From: OLB6 sp964467455
GTDB taxonomy: Bacteria; Bacteroidota; Ignavibacteria; Kapaibacteriales; Kapaibacteriaceae
Assembly: GCA_964467455.1 (NCBI GenBank)
Contig: CAYXQJ010000001.1
Location: forward strand, 62,001 to 126,000
DNA: 64,000 nt
Reading direction: 5' to 3'
Notes under the pieces: model-generated
The model's database searches: none
What the model was told of the DNA's origin: nothing
Seen by the model: the letters and a program-made list of their open reading frames with translations, nothing else
Shown here: positions 8,411 through 16,346 of the stretch, in pieces
Position numbering within the stretch: position 1 is the stretch's first letter
Layout of the letters: each line of letters starts with the position of its first letter
Program-made: the position numbers and the translations under genes

Positions 8411-11400
8411 AGTGGTCCTGCAGTGAGGTCGAAGTGAATCGTTCACCTCTGAGCGCGCGGATACCGTGCAGTGACGCCTCGGCTGCCGCCAGTGTGGTGA
8501 AGAAGGCCACCTTATACTTCATTGCTGTTCGGCCCATGATCGCTTCGTCGTAGCGTGCACTTTCTCCAAGAGGCGTGTTGATCACCAGCTGCACTTCGCC
8601 GTTGGCGATCTGGTCGATGATGCTTGGACGTCCTTCATAATGTTTGAGGACGGCCGTTGCATGCACACCATGCTCGGCAAGGAACGAAGCCGTTCCCGAC
8701 GTTGCGAGGATCGTGAATCCAAGGTCCGAATATCCTTTGGCGATGTCAATAGCGCGATCGGTCTTGTCGTGGGTGCTCAGCGAAATGAAGACATTACCTT
8801 CAAGCGGTAGTGTATTTCCGGCGGAGATATGTGACTTCACGATCGCACGACCGAAAGAACTATCCATGCCCATGACCTCGCCGGTCGAGCGCATTTCGGG
8901 ACCGAGGAAGACGTTGACGCGTGGGAACTTCGTGAACGGGAAGACGGACTCTTTGATGGCGACGCGTTGTTCTAGCGGTGTGAAATCTTTGACGTCCATG
9001 TCGGCAAGCTTATGGCCGACCATGACGTGAGTTGCGATCTGAGCAAGTTTGACGCCGGTTGCTTTTGAGACAAATGGAACGGTACGTGAGGCACGAGGAT
9101 TGACCTCGAGGACGTAAACCGTATCTCGTTGAACGGCAAACTGAATGTTTAACAGACCGACCACATTGAGCTCCTTGGCCAGGGCTCGAGTGTATTCTCG
9201 CATGGTGTTGAGTGTCGACTCCGAGATATCGTACGGAGGCAGCACACATGATGAATCTCCGGAGTGAATACCGGCTTCTTCGATATGCTGCATCATGCCG
9301 CCGATGATCGTTGTTGTGCCGTCAGACACGGCGTCAACATCGAACTCGTGCGCATGTTCGAGGAAGTGGTCGATCAGGACGGGACGTGTTGGGTCTTCGG
9401 CCAACGCGGTCTGCATGTAGGCACGCAAGCTCTCTTCTCGGTAGCAGATCTGCATGGCGCGTCCACCAAGCACGTAGGAAGGACGGACAAGGACGGGATA
9501 GGTGACCCTATCGGCGATAGCGACGGCCTCATCCACTGCGAGTGCCGTACCCCATGGAGGACATGGGATGCCGAGTCGTCCGATCAGATCGCCAAATCGT
9601 TGGCGGTCTTCAGCTAGGTCGATACCTTCCGGTGAGGTGCCGATCAGCTTAACACCCGACTCGTGAAGCCGCTGCGCGAGTTTAAGTGGGGTTTGGCCGC
9701 CGAAGGTGACGATGACGCCATCGGGTTGCTCCACATCGAGCACGTTCATAACGTCTTCGAACGTCAGCGGCTCAAAATACAAGCGACTTGTCGTGTCGTA
9801 ATCCGTAGAAACCGTTTCCGGATTACAGTTGATCATGATGGCTTCGTAGCCGATATCTTTCAATGCGAAGACACCTTGGACACAGCAGTAATCGAACTCG
9901 ATCCCCTGTCCGATGCGGTTCGGTCCACTGCCAAGGATCACGACCTTTTTCTTGTTGGACGGAATTGCTTCTGTTTCTTCGCCGTAGGTCGAGTAGTGAT
10001 ATGGTGTCTCGGATTCAAACTCAGCAGCACACGTGTCTACGGTCTTGAAGACGGGTTTGATGCCCAGCGTTAAACGATGCTGACGGACATCAGCTTCACT
10101 AATGTCCAGCATGGTCGCGATCTGTACGTCGCTGAAACCGATCCTCTTGAGTCTCTTCAGGTGTGGTGCCGGCAGGTCGTTCAATGTTCCACCGTTGGCA
10201 TGGTGGGTTAGCGTTGCCAGTGCCTGCTCAACGATCTCTCGACATTGTTCGATGAACCACGGATCGTATTTCGTGAGGTCGTGGATCTCAGTTGTTGAAA
10301 AGCCATGACGCAATGCATCACACAGGTCGAAGATCGATCCGGCATGACGTGTTCGCAGTTTGGCTCGCAGTGGTACCTTTTCGGCATCGGTCAGTGGTTC
10401 GAGGTCGCAGTAGAACGGACGGTCGAATCCAAAACCAAAACGTTTTTGTTCTAAGGAACGCAGAGCTTTCTGCAGAGCTTCTTTGAAGGTCCTGCCGAAG
10501 GCCATGGCTTCCCCGACCGACTTCATCTGAACACCGAGTGATGTGTCCGTTTCCTGAAACTTTTCAAAATCCCAACGCGGGATCTTGACCACCGTATAAT
10601 CGATCGACGGTTCAAAACAGGCCGGCGTCTTTTTCGTGATGTCGTTCAAGATCTCATCAAGCGTATAGCCGACGGCAAGCTTCGCGGCGATCTTCGCGAT
10701 CGGGAAGCCGGTTGCTTTCGAGGCCAAGGCCGAGCTCCGTGATACGCGAGGGTTCATCTCGATCACGACCATTCGACCGGTCTTCGGGTCGACAGCGAAC
10801 TGAATGTTCGAGCCGCCCGTCTCGACGCCGATCTCACGAATGATCTTCAAGGCAGCATCACGCATGCGGTGATATTCGCGGTCTGTAAGCGTCTGTGCCG
10901 GCGCGACGGTGATCGAATCACCCGTGTGGACACCCATTGGGTCGACATTCTCGATCGAGCAGATGATGACAACATTGTCCTTCGTATCGCGCATCACCTC
11001 GAGTTCGTACTCTTTCCATCCGATGATGCTTTCTTCAACAAGGACGCGGCTGATCGGGCTTGCTACGAGTCCGGCGCGAAGGAGCTCTCGATACTCTTCC
11101 ATGTTGTAGGCAATGCCGCCACCCGTGCCACCCATGGTAAACGAAGGCCGGATGATCACCGGGAAACCAACTAGGTCGATCATCGCCAGTCCGCCCTCTT
11201 CGTCATGAACAAAGCCACCCCTGGGCATGTCCATTCCGATCTTCTGCATCGCAGCTAGGAACAGCTCCCGATCTTCTGCCTTATGGATCGAGGCGATCTG
11301 CGATCCGATCAACTTGACGTTGTACTTCTCCAAGATCCCGCGTTCGTGACATTGCACTGCCGCATTCAACGCCACCTGACCTCCCATGGTCGGCAAGATC

Positions 11401-11654
11401 GCATCCGGTCGTTCACGCTTGATGATCTCTTCGATGAACTCCGGTGTGATCGGTTCAACGAATGTTGCATCGGCAATGCCCGGGTCCGTCATGATCGTAG
11501 CCGGGTTGCTGTTGATCAACAGTACACGGTAGCCTTCCTCTTTCAACACCTTGCACGCTTGCGTACCGGAATAATCGAATTCGCAGGCCTGACCAATTAC
11601 GATCGGACCTGAGCCGATCACGAGGATCGTTTTGATGTCTGTTCTACGTGGCAT
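8388..11654 (-). CDS. carB: Carbamoyl-phosphate synthase large subunit
   Basis: This 1088-aa protein makes carbamoyl phosphate from bicarbonate, ammonia and two ATP for pyrimidine and arginine synthesis. It has two ATP-grasp halves, each opening with an IGSGPIVIGQ or LGSGPNRIGQ loop and an EFDY motif, each carrying EVNPR or EMNPR near the metal site. It ends with an MGS-like regulatory domain around ATSGTASFLAEHG. The start MPRRTDIKTILVIG (11654) is preferred because homologous proteins begin there. It overlaps the pyrB stop by 11 bp, so pyrB and carB are co-transcribed. No carA (small subunit) lies in the window. Confidence 0.96.
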   Translation of the reverse strand: MPRRTDIKTILVIGSGPIVIGQACEFDYSGTQACKVLKEEGYRVLLINSNPATIMTDPGIADATFVEPITPEFIEEIIKRERPDAILPTMGGQVALNAAVQCHERGILEKYNVKLIGSQIASIHKAEDRELFLAAMQKIGMDMPRGGFVHDEEGGLAMIDLVGFPVIIRPSFTMGGTGGGIAYNMEEYRELLRAGLVASPISRVLVEESIIGWKEYELEVMRDTKDNVVIICSIENVDPMGVHTGDSITVAPAQTLTDREYHRMRDAALKIIREIGVETGGSNIQFAVDPKTGRMVVIEMNPRVSRSSALASKATGFPIAKIAAKLAVGYTLDEILNDITKKTPACFEPSIDYTVVKIPRWDFEKFQETDTSLGVQMKSVGEAMAFGRTFKEALQKALRSLEQKRFGFGFDRPFYCDLEPLTDAEKVPLRAKLRTRHAGSIFDLCDALRHGFSTTEIHDLTKYDPWFIEQCREIVEQALATLTHHANGGTLNDLPAPHLKRLKRIGFSDVQIATMLDISEADVRQHRLTLGIKPVFKTVDTCAAEFESETPYHYSTYGEETEAIPSNKKKVVILGSGPNRIGQGIEFDYCCVQGVFALKDIGYEAIMINCNPETVSTDYDTTSRLYFEPLTFEDVMNVLDVEQPDGVIVTFGGQTPLKLAQRLHESGVKLIGTSPEGIDLAEDRQRFGDLIGRLGIPCPPWGTALAVDEAVAIADRVTYPVLVRPSYVLGGRAMQICYREESLRAYMQTALAEDPTRPVLIDHFLEHAHEFDVDAVSDGTTTIIGGMMQHIEEAGIHSGDSSCVLPPYDISESTLNTMREYTRALAKELNVVGLLNIQFAVQRDTVYVLEVNPRASRTVPFVSKATGVKLAQIATHVMVGHKLADMDVKDFTPLEQRVAIKESVFPFTKFPRVNVFLGPEMRSTGEVMGMDSSFGRAIVKSHISAGNTLPLEGNVFISLSTHDKTDRAIDIAKGYSDLGFTILATSGTASFLAEHGVHATAVLKHYEGRPSIIDQIANGEVQLVINTPLGESARYDEAIMGRTAMKYKVAFFTTLAAAEASLHGIRALRGERFTSTSLQDHYATPSKS

Positions 11655-12570
11655 GTCGGGATAATAATACGTGTTTGAGAACGGCCATACGGACAGCGAC
11701 ACCATGTGTCACCTGACGATGGATCAAACAGTGGTCCATCTCAAGGACCTCTGCATCGATCTCTACGCCGAGGTTGACCGGCCCGGGATGGATGATCATG
11801 GTCTTTGTGCTACCGGCGGCACGATCTTTCGTCATCGCATACGATGCGCGATACTCATCAAGGTCCGGAACCCTAACGTCTGTCATACGCTCGCGTTGAA
11901 TACGCAGCAAGCTGATCACATCAGCCCATGCCATCGCATCATCGATCGTTGTCAACTGCATACACCCGGCAAAGAACTCATCATCCTGATCCGGTCTTAG
12001 TTCAGGGGGCGAGCAGATCGCGAACTGCATGCCCATGCGCTGTCCCAGGTGGATCTGTGAGCGTGCAACGCGTGAATGACGAACATCGCCAACAATGCAG
12101 ATGCGCTTTCCATGTAGGTCGCCGAAGCGCTCGCGCAAGGTTGACACATCGAGAAGGGCCTGCGTCGGATGAGAACGTGTTCCTTCACCCGCGTTGATGA
12201 TCGATACATCGGAATGTTCGATCACTTGCTTAACGATGCCGTTACCGGAATGCCGGATCACAATGGCATCAAATCGCATCGCTTGGATCGTTGCCATGGT
12301 CTCGAGAAGCGTCTCCCCTTTCTCGACGCTGCTGCCGTGCGGTAGAAAGACGACAGTCGACGCACCTAGTCGATGCGCCGCTGTCTCAAACGACAATCTC
12401 GTGCGTGTTGAGGGTTCGAAGAATGCCAGTGCGACATTCCGTCCGGCTAATGTTTCTGTTCTGTCGTGCCGAAGGCCAAGGTCGGAAACGAACGAGCAAG
12501 CGTCCTGTAGGATCGCATTCAATGCTTCATCAGACAGATCGTTCGTTGACGCAAGGTGCGTGTTGGCCAT
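11644..12570 (-). CDS. pyrB: Aspartate carbamoyltransferase catalytic chain
   Basis: This 308-aa protein catalyses carbamoyl phosphate plus aspartate to N-carbamoylaspartate, the first committed step of pyrimidine synthesis. The carbamoyl-phosphate site FEPSTRTRLSFE and the HPTQALLD motif are intact, with IVGDVRHSRVARS marking the aspartate-binding half. Translation should start at ATG 12570 (MANTHLASTN), because a TAACTTTG -7 element ends only 5 bases upstream. It leads a pyrB-carB unit, so carbamoyl phosphate is made and used by neighbouring products. Confidence 0.95.
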   Translation of the reverse strand: MANTHLASTNDLSDEALNAILQDACSFVSDLGLRHDRTETLAGRNVALAFFEPSTRTRLSFETAAHRLGASTVVFLPHGSSVEKGETLLETMATIQAMRFDAIVIRHSGNGIVKQVIEHSDVSIINAGEGTRSHPTQALLDVSTLRERFGDLHGKRICIVGDVRHSRVARSQIHLGQRMGMQFAICSPPELRPDQDDEFFAGCMQLTTIDDAMAWADVISLLRIQRERMTDVRVPDLDEYRASYAMTKDRAAGSTKTMIIHPGPVNLGVEIDAEVLEMDHCLIHRQVTHGVAVRMAVLKHVLLSRHAT

Positions 12571-12575
12571 GAGCA

Positions 12576-12583
12576 CAAAGTTA
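12576..12583 (-). promoter_or_regulatory. -7 element of pyrB (TAACTTTG)
   Basis: On the minus strand TAACTTTG matches TAnnTTTG perfectly and is followed by TGCTC and the pyrB ATG. The expected start of transcription is 1-3 bases before the ATG, so pyrB mRNA should be nearly leaderless. No convincing -33 element is seen. Confidence 0.6.
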
Positions 12584-12608
12584 CGGACAGTTGCGGAAGG
12601 GACAGGGC

Positions 12609-12637
12609 AAAAAAAAGCCCGCCAATTGGCGGGCTTT
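12609..12637 (-). terminator. Rho-independent terminator of the HU gene
   Basis: AAAGCCCGCC and GGCGGGCTTT form a perfect 10-bp stem with an AATT loop (12614-12637). On the minus strand it is followed by a run of T. It lies just after the HU stop and before the pyrB promoter, so it isolates HU from pyrB. Confidence 0.88.
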
Positions 12638-12650
12638 CGCGATCAGGCGA

Positions 12651-13013
12651 TCACTTCTTCTTCTTAGCAGCGGCCTTCTTGGCGCTTGCCTTCGGAGCGG
12701 CCTTCTTCGGGGCGGCCTTCTTAGCGCCGACCTTTTTCTCGCCGTTCACGATGGCCTTGAGTTCTGCACCCGGCGAGAACTTGGCAACCTTCTTGGCAGC
12801 GATCTTGATCGTCTTGCCCGTGAACGGATTGCGGCCGGTGCGTGCACCACGCTTGCCAACCTTGAAGGAACCGAAGCCGATGAGAGCAACATCGTTGCCT
12901 CTCGACATTTCGGACTTGATGGCCGTGAGCGTAGCATTCAACGCAGCGTCTGCTTGCGTCTTGCTCAGGCCTGCACCAGCTGCGATCGCATCGATCAGTT
13001 CAGCCTTGTTCAT
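12651..13013 (-). CDS. hup: HU-family DNA-binding protein with Lys/Ala-rich tail
   Basis: This 120-aa protein has a complete HU/IHF fold: an N-terminal MNKAELIDAIAAGAGLSK dimerisation helix and the DNA-binding arm around GKRGARTGRNPFTGKTI. It bends and compacts DNA. After the normal HU end at about residue 90 comes a tail of lysine, alanine and proline (KKAAPKKAAPKASAKKAAA), like histone H1 or the extended HU proteins of mycobacteria. The start at 13013 is fixed by the conserved N-terminus. A terminator follows directly, so the gene is monocistronic. The tail probably adds nonspecific DNA contacts. Confidence 0.95.
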   Translation of the reverse strand: MNKAELIDAIAAGAGLSKTQADAALNATLTAIKSEMSRGNDVALIGFGSFKVGKRGARTGRNPFTGKTIKIAAKKVAKFSPGAELKAIVNGEKKVGAKKAAPKKAAPKASAKKAAAKKKK

Positions 13014-13096
13014 TGATAAACCCCACAAAAACAGTGTTGAAGAAATACTGTACAAAACGAAATTATCCAGTGTTTATAGGGGTTCGCAAGGAGGAC

Positions 13097-13105
13097 TTAT
13101 CCACA
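13097..13105. promoter_or_regulatory. Single consensus DnaA box upstream of HU
   Basis: TTATCCACA on the plus strand is the perfect DnaA box. It lies about 85 bp upstream of the HU start, between two copies of the octamer TATAGGGG. One box alone does not make an origin; regulation of HU by DnaA is conceivable but unproven. Confidence 0.4.
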
Positions 13106-13157
13106 ACGACCTATTTTATAGGGGCTAGAGCCAGATTGCGCAGAAGAAATGCCGTGT

Positions 13158-14213
13158 TTACAGGCGATAGAGGGCCAAATACTGGGTGACGAAAAACAAC
13201 AGATGTAGCGTCACAAGCCCATAAACAGCTGCCAAGAGGTCATCAGCCAGTACGCTGAAGGCGGAGGTACCGTCGTTGATCCGGTTGATCGGAAACGGTT
13301 TTGCCACGTCGTAGACACGAAAGACGAAGAACGCAACCAGCAACCACCAAGGGCTGGAGTGCAGTAGCGGGTCGGCCAACATCAGCGACATCCCGGCCGC
13401 CTCGTCGATCACAACTGCCCCTGGGTCCTTCCCCCACTCCCTCTGTGCGTGCGGGATCGACCAGAGTGAAAGAACAATGAAGATCGCAGCGACCACACCA
13501 TAGGTGATGGGCGTTGTGGTTGACTGCGGTAAGACCAAGGCCGGCAGGAGTACAACGAGACTTCCCCACGTTCCGGGCATGATGGGGAGATGCCCCACGC
13601 CCCCTACAGAAGCGATCAACAGGGAGAGTCGAGGGCGAGAGCTAAGATGCATAGCGTTGGCGATGAGGTACTCAATGAAGGTCCATACGGTGAACACCGT
13701 GAGGGACAACATGGCCCAATACATGGCGTCCGAAGAAAGGATGCGCTGCGAGGTCGCAAGGAGTTCGGGGTTGGATGATCGGGCACCCCACAGTAAGACG
13801 AGGGTGACGGTGACGAAGACCATCTGTGAGAAGGTCTTGACCTTGGCATGCCATGAGGTGACGAGCGGAAGACCTTTTCCTTCGGCGATACTACGCAGAA
13901 CGGTCGTGCCGAAGTCACGAAGGATGATGACGAGTACCATCCACAGCGGCATGACGTTGAGCATGTAGAAGGCAACGAAGGCCGAAAGCACGAGGATCTT
14001 ATCGGCAAGAGGATCGAGGTATGCACCGTGCGAGGTCACTTCTTGATAGCTCCGTGCTACCGCACCGTCGAGCCAGTCCGTTACCGCAGCTACTGCAAAT
14101 ATGACGACGGCGATGGTCATGCCAAGTTCGGTTTCTGTCAACGCAAAGACCAGGAAGATCGGTGCAAGAAAGATCCGCGTCAGGGTGATGATATTGGCCG
14201 TCGTCAGCGTCAT
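13158..14213 (-). CDS. pgsA-pgpA: Fused phosphatidylglycerophosphate synthase / phosphatidylglycerophosphatase A
   Basis: This 351-aa membrane protein carries two enzymes of phosphatidylglycerol synthesis. Residues about 1-185 are a CDP-alcohol phosphatidyltransferase: the signature DGAVARSYQEVTSHGAYLD plus PLAD gives all the metal-binding Asp residues. Residues about 195-351 are a PgpA-type phosphatase with GHLPIMPGTWGS, DPGAVVIDEAAGM, FRVYDVAKPFPI and LADDLLA. PgsA makes PG-phosphate from CDP-diacylglycerol, and PgpA removes the phosphate. Its ATG overlaps the tpiA stop (ATGA). One continuous frame with no internal start between the halves argues for a real fusion. Confidence 0.9.
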   Translation of the reverse strand: MTLTTANIITLTRIFLAPIFLVFALTETELGMTIAVVIFAVAAVTDWLDGAVARSYQEVTSHGAYLDPLADKILVLSAFVAFYMLNVMPLWMVLVIILRDFGTTVLRSIAEGKGLPLVTSWHAKVKTFSQMVFVTVTLVLLWGARSSNPELLATSQRILSSDAMYWAMLSLTVFTVWTFIEYLIANAMHLSSRPRLSLLIASVGGVGHLPIMPGTWGSLVVLLPALVLPQSTTTPITYGVVAAIFIVLSLWSIPHAQREWGKDPGAVVIDEAAGMSLMLADPLLHSSPWWLLVAFFVFRVYDVAKPFPINRINDGTSAFSVLADDLLAAVYGLVTLHLLFFVTQYLALYRL

Positions 14214-14980
14214 GCCGCACCCAAGGTCAATGCGGCCTGAACGATCCCGGCAAACGACGTGGCATTGAGTGACGCGCCTCCGATCAGTGCACCGTCGATA
14301 TCCGGCTGTTGAAAGAGGTCTGGCGCATTGGCATCCGTGACGCTACCGCCATAGAGGATCGGAACGCTGGTGCCGCCGTGTGCAGACAGTGTTTGTCGGA
14401 TCCAGGAATGAACTTCTTGCGCTTGTTCAGGTGATGCGGCCAACCCGGTGCCAATAGCCCAGATGGGCTCGTAGGCGATAACACACTTTTGTAAAGCATC
14501 AGCACCGATCGATCGTGCGATCTGCTCGAGTTGCTCGGTAACGACCTGTTGTGTTGCGTCACGTTGTCGGTCTTCAAGCGACTCCCCTACGCAGATGATC
14601 GGCCGGATACCGCATGTGAGTGCTGCCAGGGCCTTCTTGCCGATCACGTCGTTGGTCTCATGGTGGTCGCGCCGGCGCTCGGAATGACCGACGATGACCC
14701 ACGTGCATCCTAGTTCCGAGAGCATCGTCGCAGAGACATCGCCGGTGTAAGCGCCCTTGGGTTCAGCATGACAATCTTGAGCGCCTACATGCAGGCCGCT
14801 ACCGCTGCAGACTTCAGCTGCCGACGGGATCGATACAAAGGGCGGGCAGACCAGAACACTGTGTTCGGTTGAAAGTGCAGCGCGGACTGCATCCTGCTCA
14901 AGGAGACTGGCAGCGAATTCCCGGGCTGATGTCGGCCCCAAGTTCATTTTCCAGTTACCGGCAATGATGTAGGTTCTCAT
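14210..14980 (-). CDS. tpiA: Triosephosphate isomerase
   Basis: This 256-aa glycolytic enzyme interconverts glyceraldehyde-3-phosphate and dihydroxyacetone phosphate. It shows GNWKMN near the N-terminus (substrate Lys), VGHSERR (His electrophile), YEPIWAIGTG (catalytic Glu) and the phosphate loop ILYGGSV. The start ATG overlaps the lptC stop and its own stop overlaps the pgsA-pgpA start, both as ATGA. Dihydroxyacetone phosphate feeds glycerol-3-phosphate, so being next to phospholipid synthesis makes metabolic sense. Confidence 0.97.
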   Translation of the reverse strand: MRTYIIAGNWKMNLGPTSAREFAASLLEQDAVRAALSTEHSVLVCPPFVSIPSAAEVCSGSGLHVGAQDCHAEPKGAYTGDVSATMLSELGCTWVIVGHSERRRDHHETNDVIGKKALAALTCGIRPIICVGESLEDRQRDATQQVVTEQLEQIARSIGADALQKCVIAYEPIWAIGTGLAASPEQAQEVHSWIRQTLSAHGGTSVPILYGGSVTDANAPDLFQQPDIDGALIGGASLNATSFAGIVQAALTLGAA

Positions 14981-15516
14981 TGTTGATGAATGCCTTTCAC
15001 TTTGAAGATGCGGTAATTGGTGAGGTATTGATCAGAGATCAGGCCAACGCCATCGATCACCTCCGTAGGTGAGACGATGTGAATGGCCTCCGTGGTCGAG
15101 ATCTGTTCGGTGTTCTGGTCCCACTGTAATCGGGAGGTGTTGAGGGTGGTATGTGCCGAATCCGACACGACCACGACGTTGCCGATCGCCATCATGTTCT
15201 TAGTGCGGTCGTCAACAACGGCACTATCGGCTGTCAGTACGGCGACCTGCTTTCCACTGGAACGGCTGAAGAACAACACACGGACGCCTTCACCAAGCAA
15301 CGTCTGGCGGCGGTCTTCATAGACCATGGCGATCCCGGCGTGGAGGGCTGCCTTCCGATGTGTGCTATCCGTAAAGTCCACGTCCATGTTATACGAGACG
15401 TGGAGTGGAGCATCCTTGAACGGATCAGATTCCAACGGTTCGGGGCGCACCCGCTCTTGCGTGCAGCCGAATACCAACAAACAACCGGTTGCGAGCAGCC
15501 ACCATGCCTGCTTCAT
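14977..15516 (-). CDS. lptC: LptC-like LPS export lipoprotein
   Basis: This 179-aa lipoprotein has signal MKQAWWLLATGCLLVF and a VFGC lipobox at Cys18. The remaining 160 residues have the pattern of the LptC/LptA/OstA beta-jellyroll (around VAVLTADSAVVDDRTKNMMA and the final YLTNYRIFKVKG). LptC links the LptBFG ABC transporter to the LptA bridge that carries LPS across the periplasm. The start is fixed by ATGA overlap with the kdsA stop. No lptA or lptB follows, unlike in E. coli. The Kdo-synthesis gene before it supports an LPS role. Confidence 0.75.
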   Translation of the reverse strand: MKQAWWLLATGCLLVFGCTQERVRPEPLESDPFKDAPLHVSYNMDVDFTDSTHRKAALHAGIAMVYEDRRQTLLGEGVRVLFFSRSSGKQVAVLTADSAVVDDRTKNMMAIGNVVVVSDSAHTTLNTSRLQWDQNTEQISTTEAIHIVSPTEVIDGVGLISDQYLTNYRIFKVKGIHQQ

Positions 15517-16298
15517 CGACCAAGACTCCAATGATCGACGATCCGAGCCACTACGTCATAAACACTGTCAAGGGGCAGTTGGGTCGCGGCATCACTGAGC
15601 GCCTTTGCAGGTTCCGGGTGCGTCTCCATGAAGACTCCGTCGATCCCGACAGCTGCCGCTGCTCGTGCAAGCGCCGGGATGAACTCGGGTCGACCGCCCG
15701 ACGTCGCGCCTGCCGAAGGCTGCTGTACGGAGTGCGTAGCGTCGAAGATCACCGGGAACCCGCTCTTGCGCATGGTCACCAAGCCGCGAAAATCCACGAC
15801 GAGGTCGTGATAGCCGAAACAGGTGCCACGCTCGGTGAGCCAGACGTTGGAGTTGCCGGCGTTGACGACCTTTGCTGCCGCCTTGACGACATCTTCCGGC
15901 GCCATGAATTGCGCTTTCTTGATATTGACCACCTTGCCGGTGCGGGCGGCGGCCTCTAGAAGTGAGGTCTGACGGCTTAGGAAGGCCGGTATCTGCAGGA
16001 CGTCGACAAAGGAAGCGGCCAACGCCGCTTCTTCATCGGTGTGGATATCTGTCAGGGTCGGCACTGAGAAGGATGTGCCAATTTCGTGGAGGATCTCAAG
16101 AGCTGCCTGGTCGCCGATCCCTTGAAACGCGCCGGCAGAAGTTCGATTTGCCTTTCGATACGACCCTTTAAACACCCAATACACGGGGAGTTCGTCCACC
16201 ACCCGTTGGAGGTGTTCGGCGGTACGCAATGCGATCTCGCGAGATTCCACAAGGCATGGACCTGCGATCAATAAGAGCTTGTCAGTAGGAAGCTGCAT
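15513..16298 (-). CDS. kdsA: 3-deoxy-8-phosphooctulonate synthase
   Basis: This 261-aa enzyme condenses phosphoenolpyruvate with arabinose-5-phosphate to Kdo-8-phosphate for the LPS inner core. It shows LIAGPCLVES at the N-terminus, KGSYRKANRTS in the PEP site, KKAQFMAPED and ERGTCFGY, then DATHSVQQPS. It starts a four-gene operon kdsA-lptC-tpiA-pgsA/pgpA in which every junction is an ATGA overlap. It is divergent from ftsK, leaving only 48 bp for both promoters. That gap holds AT-rich sequence but no clean promoter match. Confidence 0.96.
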   Translation of the reverse strand: MQLPTDKLLLIAGPCLVESREIALRTAEHLQRVVDELPVYWVFKGSYRKANRTSAGAFQGIGDQAALEILHEIGTSFSVPTLTDIHTDEEAALAASFVDVLQIPAFLSRQTSLLEAAARTGKVVNIKKAQFMAPEDVVKAAAKVVNAGNSNVWLTERGTCFGYHDLVVDFRGLVTMRKSGFPVIFDATHSVQQPSAGATSGGRPEFIPALARAAAAVGIDGVFMETHPEPAKALSDAATQLPLDSVYDVVARIVDHWSLGR

Positions 16299-16346
16299 AG
16301 TGCCTGCAAATTATCCATTAAATTCCCGTGCAGCATCGAGGTTGAT

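Noticed and set aside
12571..12576. TTG start for pyrB at 12576
   Set aside because: The codon overlaps the TAACTTTG promoter element; ATG 12570 fits the family and the promoter.
13097..13105. DnaA box considered as a sign of the replication origin
   Set aside because: Only one box, no dnaA, dnaN or clustered boxes and no AT-rich unwinding region.
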